NCBI GenBank assembly: GCA_000715605.1
Contig: KL568530.1
Span: 1 to 14,061, forward strand
Direction: 5' to 3'
DNA length: 14,061 nt
Source: Streptomyces speibonae
Lineage (GTDB): Bacteria; Actinomycetota; Actinomycetes; Streptomycetales; Streptomycetaceae
Shown here: piece after piece, positions 1 through 6,717 of the stretch
Layout of the letters: every line of letters starts with the position of its first letter
Numbering within the stretch: position 1 is the first letter of the stretch
Program-made: the position numbers and the translations under genes
The notes under the pieces: model-generated
What the model was told of the DNA's origin: nothing
Database searches by the model: none
The model's input: only the letters and a program-made list of their open reading frames with translations

Positions 1-208
1 TCTCTCGGCGGAGTTCGCTCCGCGAACTCCTACGGCTGTCTGCAGCCGTGAGGGTGCGTCAGGACTGCTTGAGTTTGCGGGAATCACGCGGATACGGGTC
101 GTGCTCTGCGGCGAGGGGTGCTCCCTCCGAACCTGAGTGTCTCCCTTGCTGGAGTCTCCACAGTAGCACTTCCGGGGTGCTTCCTTAGTGGAGTTGCGAG
201 CAGAAAAG
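1..208. repeat. Cluster of small palindromes left of the helicase gene
   Basis: No credible gene is visible in these 208 bases. They contain five short hairpins. Stem 10-18/22-30 is a perfect 9 bp with loop TCC; it competes with an alternative stem 8-13/18-23 around loop TTCG. Next come 32-38/43-49 (7 bp, loop TCTG), 113-117/123-127 (5 bp), 150-154/156-160 (5 bp around one base) and 165-169/177-181 (5 bp). The first two are almost contiguous. The cluster lies downstream of the leftward helicase gene, so it may be a stacked terminator without a U-tract. Tightly packed palindromes are also the hallmark of Streptomyces telomeres, and the tap/tpg genes nearby make that reading worth testing. Short palindromes arise easily in GC-rich DNA; only the first two stems are persuasive alone. 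Confidence 0.45.
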
Positions 209-2719
209 TTACGGGATCTCTGAGAATCCGGGGCGCTCCTCTTCCGGAGGAACGACGTCGGCTTCGCGGAGGATGCCCTGGATCAACTGGCTTCTGTTCT
301 CGGAAAGTTGGCCGTTCTTCTGGGCGGTACGGGTCTTGCAGAGCCAGGGGCCGATCATCACGCGCTCTCCGTCAACGTCAATCCCCTCCCGGGCGCCAGG
401 AGGACGGCCGTGCCGTTCCACGAAGGCATGCAGCAGGGTGGCTGTCTGTTCGAAGGAGCGGCGTTTCCTGGTTCTGGGGGTGCTGGGTGTGGCGGGGGTG
501 GTGGTCTTCGTCGTGGTCAGGGTGATGTGGTTGGGGGTGAGGCCGAGGCGGGCCAGGAGGTGGCGTTGGCCGTCGTCGAGAGTGCTCCAGGTGGTGAGTT
601 GGCGGTGCAGCCAGGTGCCGGCTTTCACGCCGTCAATCACGGTGTCGCGGCGCAGAGTTGCGGGGTCGTATCCGGTCTGGAGGTAGCGGGCCAGGAGGTG
701 GTATTTGCGGTGCCAGTCGGGTCCGTGCGGGAGGAGCCAGTCGGGGTCGAGGGCGGTCAGACGCGTGTGGCGGGGCTTTGGGAGTTGGCCTTTGCGGGCG
801 CGGCCGCGTTGGTCGACGAGGAACTGGCCGCCGGGATCCTGGGCAGGGATGGCGAGGTGGCCGTGTTCGGCGTGGAAGGCCTCGATGAGGGTCATGTTGC
901 CCTCGAAGGCGGCTTCGTGCTCGTCCCAGATCAGGCCGAGTGCGTCGAGTTCAGCAATCCAGTCGGCAGTCAGGGTGCCTCGGCGGTGGGCGGTTCGCTG
1001 GCCTGCGATGAAGACTCCCAGGCGGTAGCCGTAGGCGTCGGTGTAGTCGACCGGAACCTTCAGGTGGCCGTGTTCTGTGTGGTAACGGGTGGCGGCGGCC
1101 AGGCCCGCGCGGCGGGGCGCGGACAGCACCGCGCCGGCCGAGGGCCAGGCCAGCAGGTCCATCGCGCGGGCGATCGCCTGGGGGTCGAGGGTGAAGTCGA
1201 AACGGAACCGGCGGGTGAGGAGGCGGTGGGTGGTGTCGTCCAGGCGGTGCGCAGTGGTCTTGCGAGGGGCGCGGGCAGCGATGGTCTGGTCGTGGTGGCG
1301 CAGTGCTGCGGTGATCAGCCAGAGGGCTTCGTAGGGGGTGTCGAGGAGGTCGGTGGGGTCTGCTCCTGGTGGGGTGTAGGCGGGGATGACCAGGCTCGCG
1401 GTCTTCACGTCGACGGTGGGGGGTTTACGCAGGGCACGGCCCAGGGCCTGGACGATCCGGCGCACGCTCTCGGTGCGTGAGGCGAAGACGATCGCGTCGA
1501 CGGCCGGAAGGTCGATGCCCTCGGACAGGACCTGGGCGTTGGTGATCACGGCGCGGTCGGCCTTCGCGAAGTTGTCGAGGAGTTTCGCGCGCTGGTCAGG
1601 GGTGTGGTTGCCGTTGATCGACGAGACGGACAGGGTGCCGGCCCAGGAGGGGCGCTGCTCGGGTGGGAGGGTGCGCAGGGTGTGGCCGAACTGGCGGGCG
1701 AAGTCTGCGGCGTCGGCGACCTGCTGGAAGTAGACGATCACATGCTTGAGGTCGTGCTCGGTCATCGCTTTGAGGACGGCCAGGTGCAGGGCGGTCGTCC
1801 GGCGCGCGGTCGGGGCGAAGCCGGTGTGCGTGTTGTCGGGGTCGGTCAGGACCGTGCGCAGGTCGGTGTCGGTGATGGTGGGGACCAGGATCTGGTAGTC
1901 GGCCAGGACGCCGTCCTCGATCGCCTCGGCGTGGGCGTAGGTGTGCAGACGGGGGCCGAACACCTTCGGATCGTCCATCGAGGCGATCAGGGACGGGGAC
2001 TCCCACGCCGGTACGGTCGACGTGGTCCGCTTCGGGCGCGGGCGGGGATCCGGGGCCTCAGCCAGGCGCGGCGCCTCCCACTCATACGGCGTCGCAGTCA
2101 GATACAGGCGGCGCTCCGTGCGGATCCGGGAGGAGTCGTGGACCACAGTCCACTCTTTGTCCCAGCTGCCCGCGGTGCGGTGCGCCTCGTCGATGATCGT
2201 GAGATCGAAGGCGGGGGCGGGGAAGACGGAGTGCTGGATCTCCTCGATCCGCACCAGCGAGTCGAGGGTCACGAACACGGTCGCCGGCTCACTCTTCTTG
2301 GCGCGCTGGGCCAGCCAGTACGCCAGGTACTCCCCCGAACCCGTGGACACCGCTCCTGCCTCGGCGAGCACGGGGTGCTTGTCGGCATTCAGCGACGACA
2401 CCGCCATCAACGCCTCAGTGCGGCCGTCTGTGCGGGCCGCCGCCGCCCACTGGCCGATCAAATCCCGGCTGGGTACCACCACCAGCAGGAACCGGGTTTC
2501 GAGGGCCTCGGCCGTCCGCAGGGCGATCAGCGTCTTACCCGTGCCGCACGCGGAGACCATGTGACCGCGTGAGCCCGGCTTCCTGAGGCCGCGTACCCCA
2601 CGGTCCACCGCACGCTGCTGATCCGCGCGCAGCAGGCGGCGAACGGGACCGACGGGACCAGAGCTGTCGGCAAGCGGCGAGGGGCTGTCCGCAACAGCGA
2701 GGCGGGGATTGGTGGCCAT
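209..2719 (-). CDS. DEAH-box superfamily 2 helicase with C-terminal helicase-associated (HA) repeats
   Basis: An 836-aa ATP-dependent nucleic-acid translocase or helicase. Walker A is ACGTGKT (57-63), the DEAH box is IIDEAHRT (about 175-182), motif III is TAT (208-210), and motif VI is in RIVQALGRALR (421-431). The C-terminal third carries about four HA-type repeats (roughly 537-600, 601-665, 667-730, 755-816), recognisable by the recurring 'F-H-x-E-H-G-H-L-x-V/I-P' pattern. I start at the ATG ending at 2719 because GAGGAA lies 7 nt upstream. A GTG at 2800 would add 27 residues but overlaps the upstream gene. It is probably the last gene of the leftward operon, 53 bp after the 163-aa gene. 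Helicases of this general kind (TtrA-like) sit near Streptomyces replicon ends; equating this one with TtrA is inference. A phage- or restriction-type SF2 helicase is the alternative. Confidence 0.85.
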   Translation of the reverse strand: MATNPRLAVADSPSPLADSSGPVGPVRRLLRADQQRAVDRGVRGLRKPGSRGHMVSACGTGKTLIALRTAEALETRFLLVVVPSRDLIGQWAAAARTDGRTEALMAVSSLNADKHPVLAEAGAVSTGSGEYLAYWLAQRAKKSEPATVFVTLDSLVRIEEIQHSVFPAPAFDLTIIDEAHRTAGSWDKEWTVVHDSSRIRTERRLYLTATPYEWEAPRLAEAPDPRPRPKRTTSTVPAWESPSLIASMDDPKVFGPRLHTYAHAEAIEDGVLADYQILVPTITDTDLRTVLTDPDNTHTGFAPTARRTTALHLAVLKAMTEHDLKHVIVYFQQVADAADFARQFGHTLRTLPPEQRPSWAGTLSVSSINGNHTPDQRAKLLDNFAKADRAVITNAQVLSEGIDLPAVDAIVFASRTESVRRIVQALGRALRKPPTVDVKTASLVIPAYTPPGADPTDLLDTPYEALWLITAALRHHDQTIAARAPRKTTAHRLDDTTHRLLTRRFRFDFTLDPQAIARAMDLLAWPSAGAVLSAPRRAGLAAATRYHTEHGHLKVPVDYTDAYGYRLGVFIAGQRTAHRRGTLTADWIAELDALGLIWDEHEAAFEGNMTLIEAFHAEHGHLAIPAQDPGGQFLVDQRGRARKGQLPKPRHTRLTALDPDWLLPHGPDWHRKYHLLARYLQTGYDPATLRRDTVIDGVKAGTWLHRQLTTWSTLDDGQRHLLARLGLTPNHITLTTTKTTTPATPSTPRTRKRRSFEQTATLLHAFVERHGRPPGAREGIDVDGERVMIGPWLCKTRTAQKNGQLSENRSQLIQGILREADVVPPEEERPGFSEIP

Positions 2720-2772
2720 CAGGCGGTTCCTCGGGGCATCTGCTGAAGGTTCACAGGCGGACGGGCGGGGTG

Positions 2773-3264
2773 TCACTGGTAGAGGAAGTCGGTCCACCAC
2801 ACCTGGAATCCATCGACCAGGGCGACAGCATTGTCGGCTACCTGGCGGCGCTGAGCGGTGTCATACGTGGCGTACACGGCGTCGAGGGCCGGCTCGGGGT
2901 TGTGGTACTCCGCGGCGAGCCGGCAGAAGAAGGGCGAGGGGTGGAAGACGGTTGTTGCCGCTTCGTCTTCGTCCACGAGCTCCGCGGGGAGCCCGCAGTA
3001 CATTTCGGAGGCGATGTAGCAGGCCCAGTCCACCAGCTTGCGCGTCGCCTCCGCATCGGCCGCGACGCGGTCGAGGAGCAGCGGACGGCAGTGAGGGTCA
3101 GGGCATTCGTCCACCGTCGCGTAGAACAACTGGTCCAGCAGAACGGTGTCGGCCCTCGTCGCACGCTGCAGGTGCAGCCCGGACGGCGGCACGAACTGCC
3201 GTTGCCGACGGCGGACCGTGGCCGCGGTGTGCACATGATCGGTTCCGGTCACGAGCTTTTCCAC
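2773..3264 (-). CDS. Hypothetical protein, 163 aa, in the tap/tpg operon
   Basis: I do not recognise this protein. It is mostly helical and acidic toward the C-terminus, with several Cys and aromatic residues (for example DECPDPHC, EMYCGLPAE) and a Trp-rich end, QVWWTDFLYQ. No signal peptide, membrane segment or known motif is visible. I start at the GTG at 3264 because GGAGG lies 5 nt upstream. A longer form from a GTG at 3351 is open (192 aa), but its extra residues look like an Arg-rich out-of-frame leader and it lacks a ribosome site. The gene lies between the terminal-protein gene and the helicase on the same strand, so a role in replicon-end maintenance or transfer is possible, but only by association. 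A similar nucleotide string recurs at 3397-3418, suggesting a degraded duplicate of its 3' end. Confidence 0.6.
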   Translation of the reverse strand: MEKLVTGTDHVHTAATVRRRQRQFVPPSGLHLQRATRADTVLLDQLFYATVDECPDPHCRPLLLDRVAADAEATRKLVDWACYIASEMYCGLPAELVDEDEAATTVFHPSPFFCRLAAEYHNPEPALDAVYATYDTAQRRQVADNAVALVDGFQVWWTDFLYQ

Positions 3265-3464
3265 GGTCCCCTCCAGCAAGATCTCGGTTCTGGTCCTTGG
3301 GCCCCATCGTCGCGCGCCCTGGGTGCACGGCAGCCGCAAAACGGCGAACACGCCGCACAGCGGCAGATCTTCGAGTAGGGCAGGGGGATGGCTACCGGTA
3401 GAGGAGTCCGTCGACCACGCTGAGAGCCTGGAGACAGGTTCGGCCCAGTAGGCCGGTTTTCGGG

Positions 3465-3485
3465 TGTGGGGTGTGGGGTGTGGGG
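3465..3485 (+). repeat. Three tandem TGTGGGG units (G-quadruplex-capable)
   Basis: The 7-bp unit TGTGGGG is repeated three times immediately 3' of the terminal-protein gene. With the preceding GGG this makes four G-runs separated by TGT loops, a canonical G-quadruplex pattern on the + strand. The leftward transcript would carry the C-rich complement, so a quadruplex would form in DNA and not in that mRNA. The rest of the 3352-3486 gap holds a 10-bp palindrome, CTACCGGTAG, at 3392-3401 and no recognisable gene. Confidence 0.6.
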
Positions 3486-3486
3486 T

Positions 3487-4059
3487 TCAGGCGGCGAAGC
3501 CGATGTTTGTGACGTACTCGTACTGGCCCCACTGCGAGCCGAGGTCGACGATCTGCTCGATCCAGGCCTCGTCCAGGGCCCGGTCATCGCCGGAGGACCA
3601 GGCGCCGATGATGGCCTCCCAGCGACGGATGTTGAGGGTGCGGAATTCCACGACCCGCTGACGGGAAGAGTGCACGCCGGACTGGTTGAGCGGATGGATC
3701 TCGACGCGGGTGCCCCGGCCCGTGCGGTTGAGGCGGGCCAGGAGGTAGCGGGCGACGTTGTGGCGGCGGACCGTGCGGTAGGCGGCGTCGATCCGTGCAA
3801 GGTTCTGTCGGGTGGGACTGCGGGTGCCGGCCAGCCATGCCTTCAAGGTGCGGTCGGTGACGGTCAGACCCGCGTCGTGGGCAGCGGCGCGGGCGTGGGG
3901 GGTGCGGGTGAGGTAGTGCAGACGGGCCATCAGGCCGCGCCGGGTGGTGACGGGCGAAGCGATGAAGTCGGCGAGGGCGTCGAGCTGGCGGGCGACGGCC
4001 TCGTGGCCCTTGATGCCTTGGGCGCCGTACTTGCCGAAATCGATGGTGCGCTCAGGCAC
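3487..4059 (-). CDS. tpg: Terminal protein, Tpg-like (telomere priming)
   Basis: A 190-aa protein that I read as a divergent terminal protein of linear actinomycete replicons. Such proteins bind covalently to telomere 5' ends and prime end-patching synthesis, working with Tap. It has a helix-turn-helix-like segment around 65-92 (TVTDRTLKAWLAGTRSPTRQ), matching the 'SQRTVQRYLKGTRR' region remembered from archetypal Tpg. A basic stretch (94-118) and a mixed alpha/beta C-terminal half follow. The length is close to the roughly 184 aa of archetypal Tpg, and the gene lies directly downstream of the Tap-like gene, as in known tap-tpg operons. The GTG start at 4059 has AGGGGAG 5 nt upstream, and the gap to the tap stop is 18 bp. 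Overall similarity to classical Tpg looks low. A generic DNA-binding protein is the alternative. Confidence 0.65.
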   Translation of the reverse strand: MPERTIDFGKYGAQGIKGHEAVARQLDALADFIASPVTTRRGLMARLHYLTRTPHARAAAHDAGLTVTDRTLKAWLAGTRSPTRQNLARIDAAYRTVRRHNVARYLLARLNRTGRGTRVEIHPLNQSGVHSSRQRVVEFRTLNIRRWEAIIGAWSSGDDRALDEAWIEQIVDLGSQWGQYEYVTNIGFAA

Positions 4060-4077
4060 GTGAACTCCCCTGCCCTG

Positions 4078-5607
4078 TCAGTTCTCGTCGGTGTGTCCGG
4101 CGGCGGCCGGGTCGGTGGGTGCGGTGCCGGCGGCGTACACGTCCTTGACCTTCACTTCGGAAACTCCGCGGCCTTCCGGGAAGACACGCCGCCAGTCGCC
4201 GACGACGTGGAGTTCGTCGGTGCCCATCACGCGCACAACTGTCAGGCCGGCGTCGTGCGCCTTGAGGGCTTTGGCCCAGAGGTTGGCGAACGCCTGCGAG
4301 CGGATCAGGTGCATCCAGTCCGGACGATACAGCTCCCGGTTGTAGTTCGACTCCCCCATCGTGGAGACGAACTTCGAGTACATCGCCTTCACGTACTCCA
4401 GCGTCACCTCGTCCCCGTCGGCGAGCGCGGTGTCGCGGGCGTCCTTGAGCGCGATGCGGAACTTCTCCAGCAGGCTCTCGGTCGCCCCCGAGGTGAACGA
4501 CTCGTGGATCTCGGGAGGTTCACACAGGCCGTACTTCGGGCCGGACAGGCGCAGCAGCAGGCGCAGCGTGGGTTCGGTGACCCAGAGCGGGCCGGGCTCG
4601 TCGCGGTTGCCGATCGGGTTGGGCAGGTACGCGCCGTGCTCCCATGCGGGCGGGGTGATCAGGTAGACGCCGGCGCGGCGGCGGTCGTGCACATTGCCGG
4701 TGGAGTGCTCCAGCTGGCCGAGTGGAAGGTGCGTCTTGAGCGCGCTGAGATAGGCGCCGTTGATGTCCAGAGCCGTCACCTCGTGCCGGCCTGCGGGCAG
4801 TCCGGGGCGGGTCCACTTGGGACGTGCCTCCCAGATCTGGTCGGCGCCACGCGCGGACTGCTTGCGCAGGATATCCGGGATCCAGGGGTGGGCGACGATG
4901 GCGTAGCGGCCGCCCCTGCGGCAGTCGTCCAGCAGAGCCATCGCATCCGGAATCGCCCGCTTGACCAGCGCTGCCGTCGCCGCCTCCACATCACCCTCGT
5001 GCGCCTCGAGTGCCTCGGCCACAGCCGCCGCGATCGGGCCGGACGGGTCGGCGTCGGACGCGGTCGTCGCACGGCGGCCCGCGGGCGCGGCCTTGACCGG
5101 CTTCGCCGTGCGGCCCCCCATCTGTTGGGTGGAGGTGTCGGGTGCGGGGGCTGTGGTGGCGCACTGGGCGGGGTCGAGGTGCTGGGGAAAACCGGCGACC
5201 TGGTGGCGGGCCGGCTGCCCGCACAGGACACACGGCTCAGGCGCGGCCAGAGCTTCGACGTCGTCCATGTCGTCGTCTGCGGCCGGCCCGGGTGCCGGAG
5301 ACGTTGTGTTCTCGTCCAGCGCGGACGGGGGCGCGGTGGCTTCGTCTGCGGGCTGCGGGGCAGAGGGTGCGAGTTTCGCGGCCAGGCCCTCCAAGAGGTA
5401 GGCGTACTTCGTCCTGAGCTCCCCAGACGGGTCCCGGCCGGTCTCCCACCCTGTGACCGTGGAGGGGCTCACTCCGAGAGTCCTGGCCAGCTGGGCCTTC
5501 GACAGGCCGGCCCGCTCACGCAGCCCGCGGCGTACCCGCGCTTCGGGGAGCGCGGACTGGGGGGTGAGAGAGGCGAGCAGCGAGTCGATCGCGTCGAAGT
5601 CGCTCAT
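4078..5607 (-). CDS. tap: Telomere-associated protein, Tap-like
   Basis: A 509-aa protein. It opens with an XRE-type helix-turn-helix (about 23-75: LSKAQLARTLGVSPSTVTGWETGR, ending YLLEGLAAK), the arrangement I recall for Streptomyces Tap. A Pro/Ala-rich linker follows, with a possible zinc site (C126-x2-C129, later C149). The C-terminal half carries three blocks resembling family-B polymerase motifs: A, LDINGAYLSAL (280-290, Asp281); B, KAMYSKFVSTMGES (407-420); C, VMGTDELHV (460-468, Asp464). Tap binds telomeric single-stranded DNA, recruits Tpg and has been reported to act as a telomere primase, so polymerase-like motifs fit. The ATG start at 5607 has GAGGG 7 nt upstream, and the upstream gene's stop is 12 bp away. 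Motif C is unusual: GTDE in place of DTDS. Confidence 0.75.
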   Translation of the reverse strand: MSDFDAIDSLLASLTPQSALPEARVRRGLRERAGLSKAQLARTLGVSPSTVTGWETGRDPSGELRTKYAYLLEGLAAKLAPSAPQPADEATAPPSALDENTTSPAPGPAADDDMDDVEALAAPEPCVLCGQPARHQVAGFPQHLDPAQCATTAPAPDTSTQQMGGRTAKPVKAAPAGRRATTASDADPSGPIAAAVAEALEAHEGDVEAATAALVKRAIPDAMALLDDCRRGGRYAIVAHPWIPDILRKQSARGADQIWEARPKWTRPGLPAGRHEVTALDINGAYLSALKTHLPLGQLEHSTGNVHDRRRAGVYLITPPAWEHGAYLPNPIGNRDEPGPLWVTEPTLRLLLRLSGPKYGLCEPPEIHESFTSGATESLLEKFRIALKDARDTALADGDEVTLEYVKAMYSKFVSTMGESNYNRELYRPDWMHLIRSQAFANLWAKALKAHDAGLTVVRVMGTDELHVVGDWRRVFPEGRGVSEVKVKDVYAAGTAPTDPAAAGHTDEN

Positions 5608-5619
5608 CGATCCGCCCTC

Positions 5620-5952
5620 TCAGATGTAGGTGACGGGGTTACGGGACCGGTGCAGGCTCGGCGTGGGCCGGCCCACGCGCGGGTCACCGCGTAGCAGGTC
5701 GCCTTCGAGGGCATAGCGGTCCCCGTGCTTGGAGATCCCGGTGATCCTCGCGACCGCGAGCACCGTGCCGTCGGTGTTGATGATCTGCACCTCGTCCTGG
5801 GACAGAGCCCGGTCGGCATTGAACTTCCAGATACCGCGCCCCGCCTGCCAGGCTTCCTCTTCAGACATCCCAGGGCGCCATCCGATCGTGGCGCGTCCCA
5901 GGCGATCGCCGGTGTCGGCGGGCCGCTCGGCTCCCAGCTGGATCTGCAACAC
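5620..5952 (-). CDS. Hypothetical protein, 110 aa, first gene of the tap operon
   Basis: A small beta-rich protein with no signal or membrane segment. The core reads GIWKFNADRAL, then TDGTVLAVARITGI, then DRYALEGDLLRGDP, and it ends RNPVTYI. This order (Trp-Lys segment, 'G-V-V-A' strand, 'F/L-E-G' strand, 'NP-V-x-Y-I/V' end) resembles small beta-barrel (PUA/EVE-like) nucleic-acid-binding domains that sometimes sit at the C-terminus of bacterial endonucleases; that link is from memory and weak. I chose the GTG at 5952 because GGAGG precedes it by 9 nt. The frame stays open to 6024, but that extension is encoded by the palindrome, which yields nearly the same peptide on the other strand and is not credible coding. 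Its stop is 12 bp before tap, so translational coupling with Tap is likely. Confidence 0.6.
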   Translation of the reverse strand: MLQIQLGAERPADTGDRLGRATIGWRPGMSEEEAWQAGRGIWKFNADRALSQDEVQIINTDGTVLAVARITGISKHGDRYALEGDLLRGDPRVGRPTPSLHRSRNPVTYI

Positions 5953-5970
5953 CCCGTCCACCCTCCGCCA

Positions 5971-6038
5971 GGTAACTCCGTAACTTGTTGCAAAGTTATC
6001 AGCAACGGGATAACTTCGCAACAAGTTACGGAGTTACC
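5971..6038. promoter_or_regulatory. 68-bp near-perfect palindrome with mirror-image overlapping promoters
   Basis: Arms 5971-6000 and 6009-6038 are 30 bp each with one mismatch (5992 against 6017) around an 8-bp spacer. Six copies of a TAACT-type half-site occur in alternating orientation (5972, 5980, 5993, 6010, 6023, 6032), so each arm also contains internal dyads. A rightward promoter can be read as TTGCAA (5988-5993), 17 bp, TAACTT (6011-6016). By symmetry a leftward one reads TTGCGA, 17 bp, TAACTT (-10 at 5993-5998). These would drive the zinc-ribbon gene and the tap operon. The arms are AT-rich compared with their surroundings. The DNA-binding partner is unknown; the XRE domain of Tap or another operon product is a natural candidate. 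Confidence 0.7.
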
Positions 6039-6092
6039 AACCATGTCGACGGACAGACGAGCCGCCGACACCCAGGCAACCAAGGGAGACCC

Positions 6093-6296
6093 ATGGCCAA
6101 GGCCCACGGTGAGGTACTGCGCGGCGTCCGCGAGGGCACCTGCACCTCATGCGACACACCCCGCGCCGAGCCGGTACACCTGCGGTTCACCCCCGACGCG
6201 GACATCCGCCGCTGCAACGAATGCGGCGGCGACACCCCACTGGAGATCCTCGTCTCCGCCCCACCGAGCGAACTCACCCACTCCGGCGCCGACTAA
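6093..6296 (+). CDS. Small zinc-ribbon protein, 67 aa
   Basis: This protein has two CxxC knuckles, CTSC (residues 17-20) and CNEC (41-44), about 20 residues apart, the layout of a treble-clef or zinc-ribbon fold. Function is unknown; such small proteins often bind nucleic acid or a partner protein. I start at the ATG at 6093, which has AGGGAG 4 nt upstream, and not at the upstream ATG at 5985, which lies inside the palindrome. The gene is divergent from the tap operon and would be expressed from the rightward promoter of the shared palindrome after a leader of about 70 nt. The shared control region suggests a regulatory tie between this protein and the telomere genes; that is inference. Confidence 0.7.
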   Translation: MAKAHGEVLRGVREGTCTSCDTPRAEPVHLRFTPDADIRRCNECGGDTPLEILVSAPPSELTHSGAD

Positions 6297-6434
6297 CCGG
6301 CCTGGTGGGGCGACCCCGCCGTGCACCTCTCGTCGCTGCTGGTGCGCCGCCTGCATGGGGATGGTCGGCATCCGTTCACGGCGCTGGCGAGCGCGGCCGT
6401 CCTCGTGGCGGGCGGGTAGCACGCCCGGCCCGGC

Positions 6435-6475
6435 GGCCGCAGGCTGCGGCCAATCACCCTGCAGCCTCTGCAGGG
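6435..6475. terminator. Two tandem hairpins, likely terminator
   Basis: GGCCGCAG-G-CTGCGGCC (6435-6451) and CCCTGCAG-CCT-CTGCAGGG (6457-6475) are perfect 8-bp arms separated by 5 bases. No U-tract follows. Tandem GC-rich hairpins like this often end transcription in actinomycetes. Position fits termination of the zinc-ribbon transcript. The arrangement echoes the two adjacent hairpins at 10-49. Confidence 0.5.
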
Positions 6476-6643
6476 CACCGTCACCCCCGCCCCCACCGGG
6501 CAGGCCCCGACCTCCGCGCCGTCGGCGTCGCCCGCCCCCGCACACAACCCGTCACGGCGCGCTGCCGCCGTTCCCGCGAGTGCTGCTTCGCACGCACTCG
6601 CCCAGCTCGCGACCCACCGCTCAACCACCTCGAGGAAGCGCCG

Positions 6644-6700
6644 ATGAACACCCCCGAGACCACCCCCGGACCCGCCGCCCCGCAGGGACATTGCGTGTAG
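6644..6700 (+). pseudogene. 5' part of a small ORF interrupted by the insertion sequence
   Basis: GAGGAA lies 6 nt before an ATG at 6644. The frame encodes MNTPETTPGPAAP up to the insertion point and then runs a few codons into the IS before a stop. If the IS and one copy of the target duplication are removed, the frame continues from 8050 through GRIAYAGCAENG to a TGA at 8086-8088, giving a 25-aa peptide. This may be a leader peptide, a very small gene, or the start of a gene already broken before insertion. The product is not recognised. Confidence 0.4.
6673..6682. repeat. Target site duplication, left copy
   Basis: The 10-bp sequence CGCCGCCCCG directly abuts the left end of the insertion sequence and is repeated exactly at 8040-8049. 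ISAs1-family elements usually generate 8-10 bp duplications. Confidence 0.85.
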
Positions 6701-6717
6701 TCGATCTGTCTGGTTGA

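Larger units (their letters stand above)
6297..6682. other. Intergenic stretch with possible short ORF and hairpins
   Basis: This 386-bp stretch has no convincing full-length gene. The zinc-ribbon reading frame continues after its TAA and could encode a 32-aa peptide from a GTG at 6321 to a stop at 6417-6419. Codon use there is Streptomyces-like, but the ribosome site is poor. Two tandem hairpins lie at 6435-6475. A separate short ORF with a good ribosome site begins at 6644 and is cut by the insertion sequence. Confidence 0.5.

Noticed and set aside
308..1480. 390-codon + strand open frame
   Set aside because: Antisense shadow of the helicase gene, whose motifs and HA repeats are clear on the other strand.
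3466..5694. 742-codon + strand open frame
   Set aside because: It lies opposite the tap and tpg genes. Its translation is Gly/Arg/Val-rich low complexity without motifs, as expected from antisense of GC-rich genes.
5971..6038. Telomere-resolution site like that of phage N15
   Set aside because: Size and symmetry are similar, but no protelomerase gene is seen, and tap/tpg imply protein-capped ends; promoter elements explain the palindrome better.
5953..6092. Coding extensions of both divergent genes through the palindrome (MLRSY... and MLQSY...)
   Set aside because: Both strands yield nearly the same DNFATSYGV peptide because the DNA is an inverted repeat; downstream starts have better ribosome sites.
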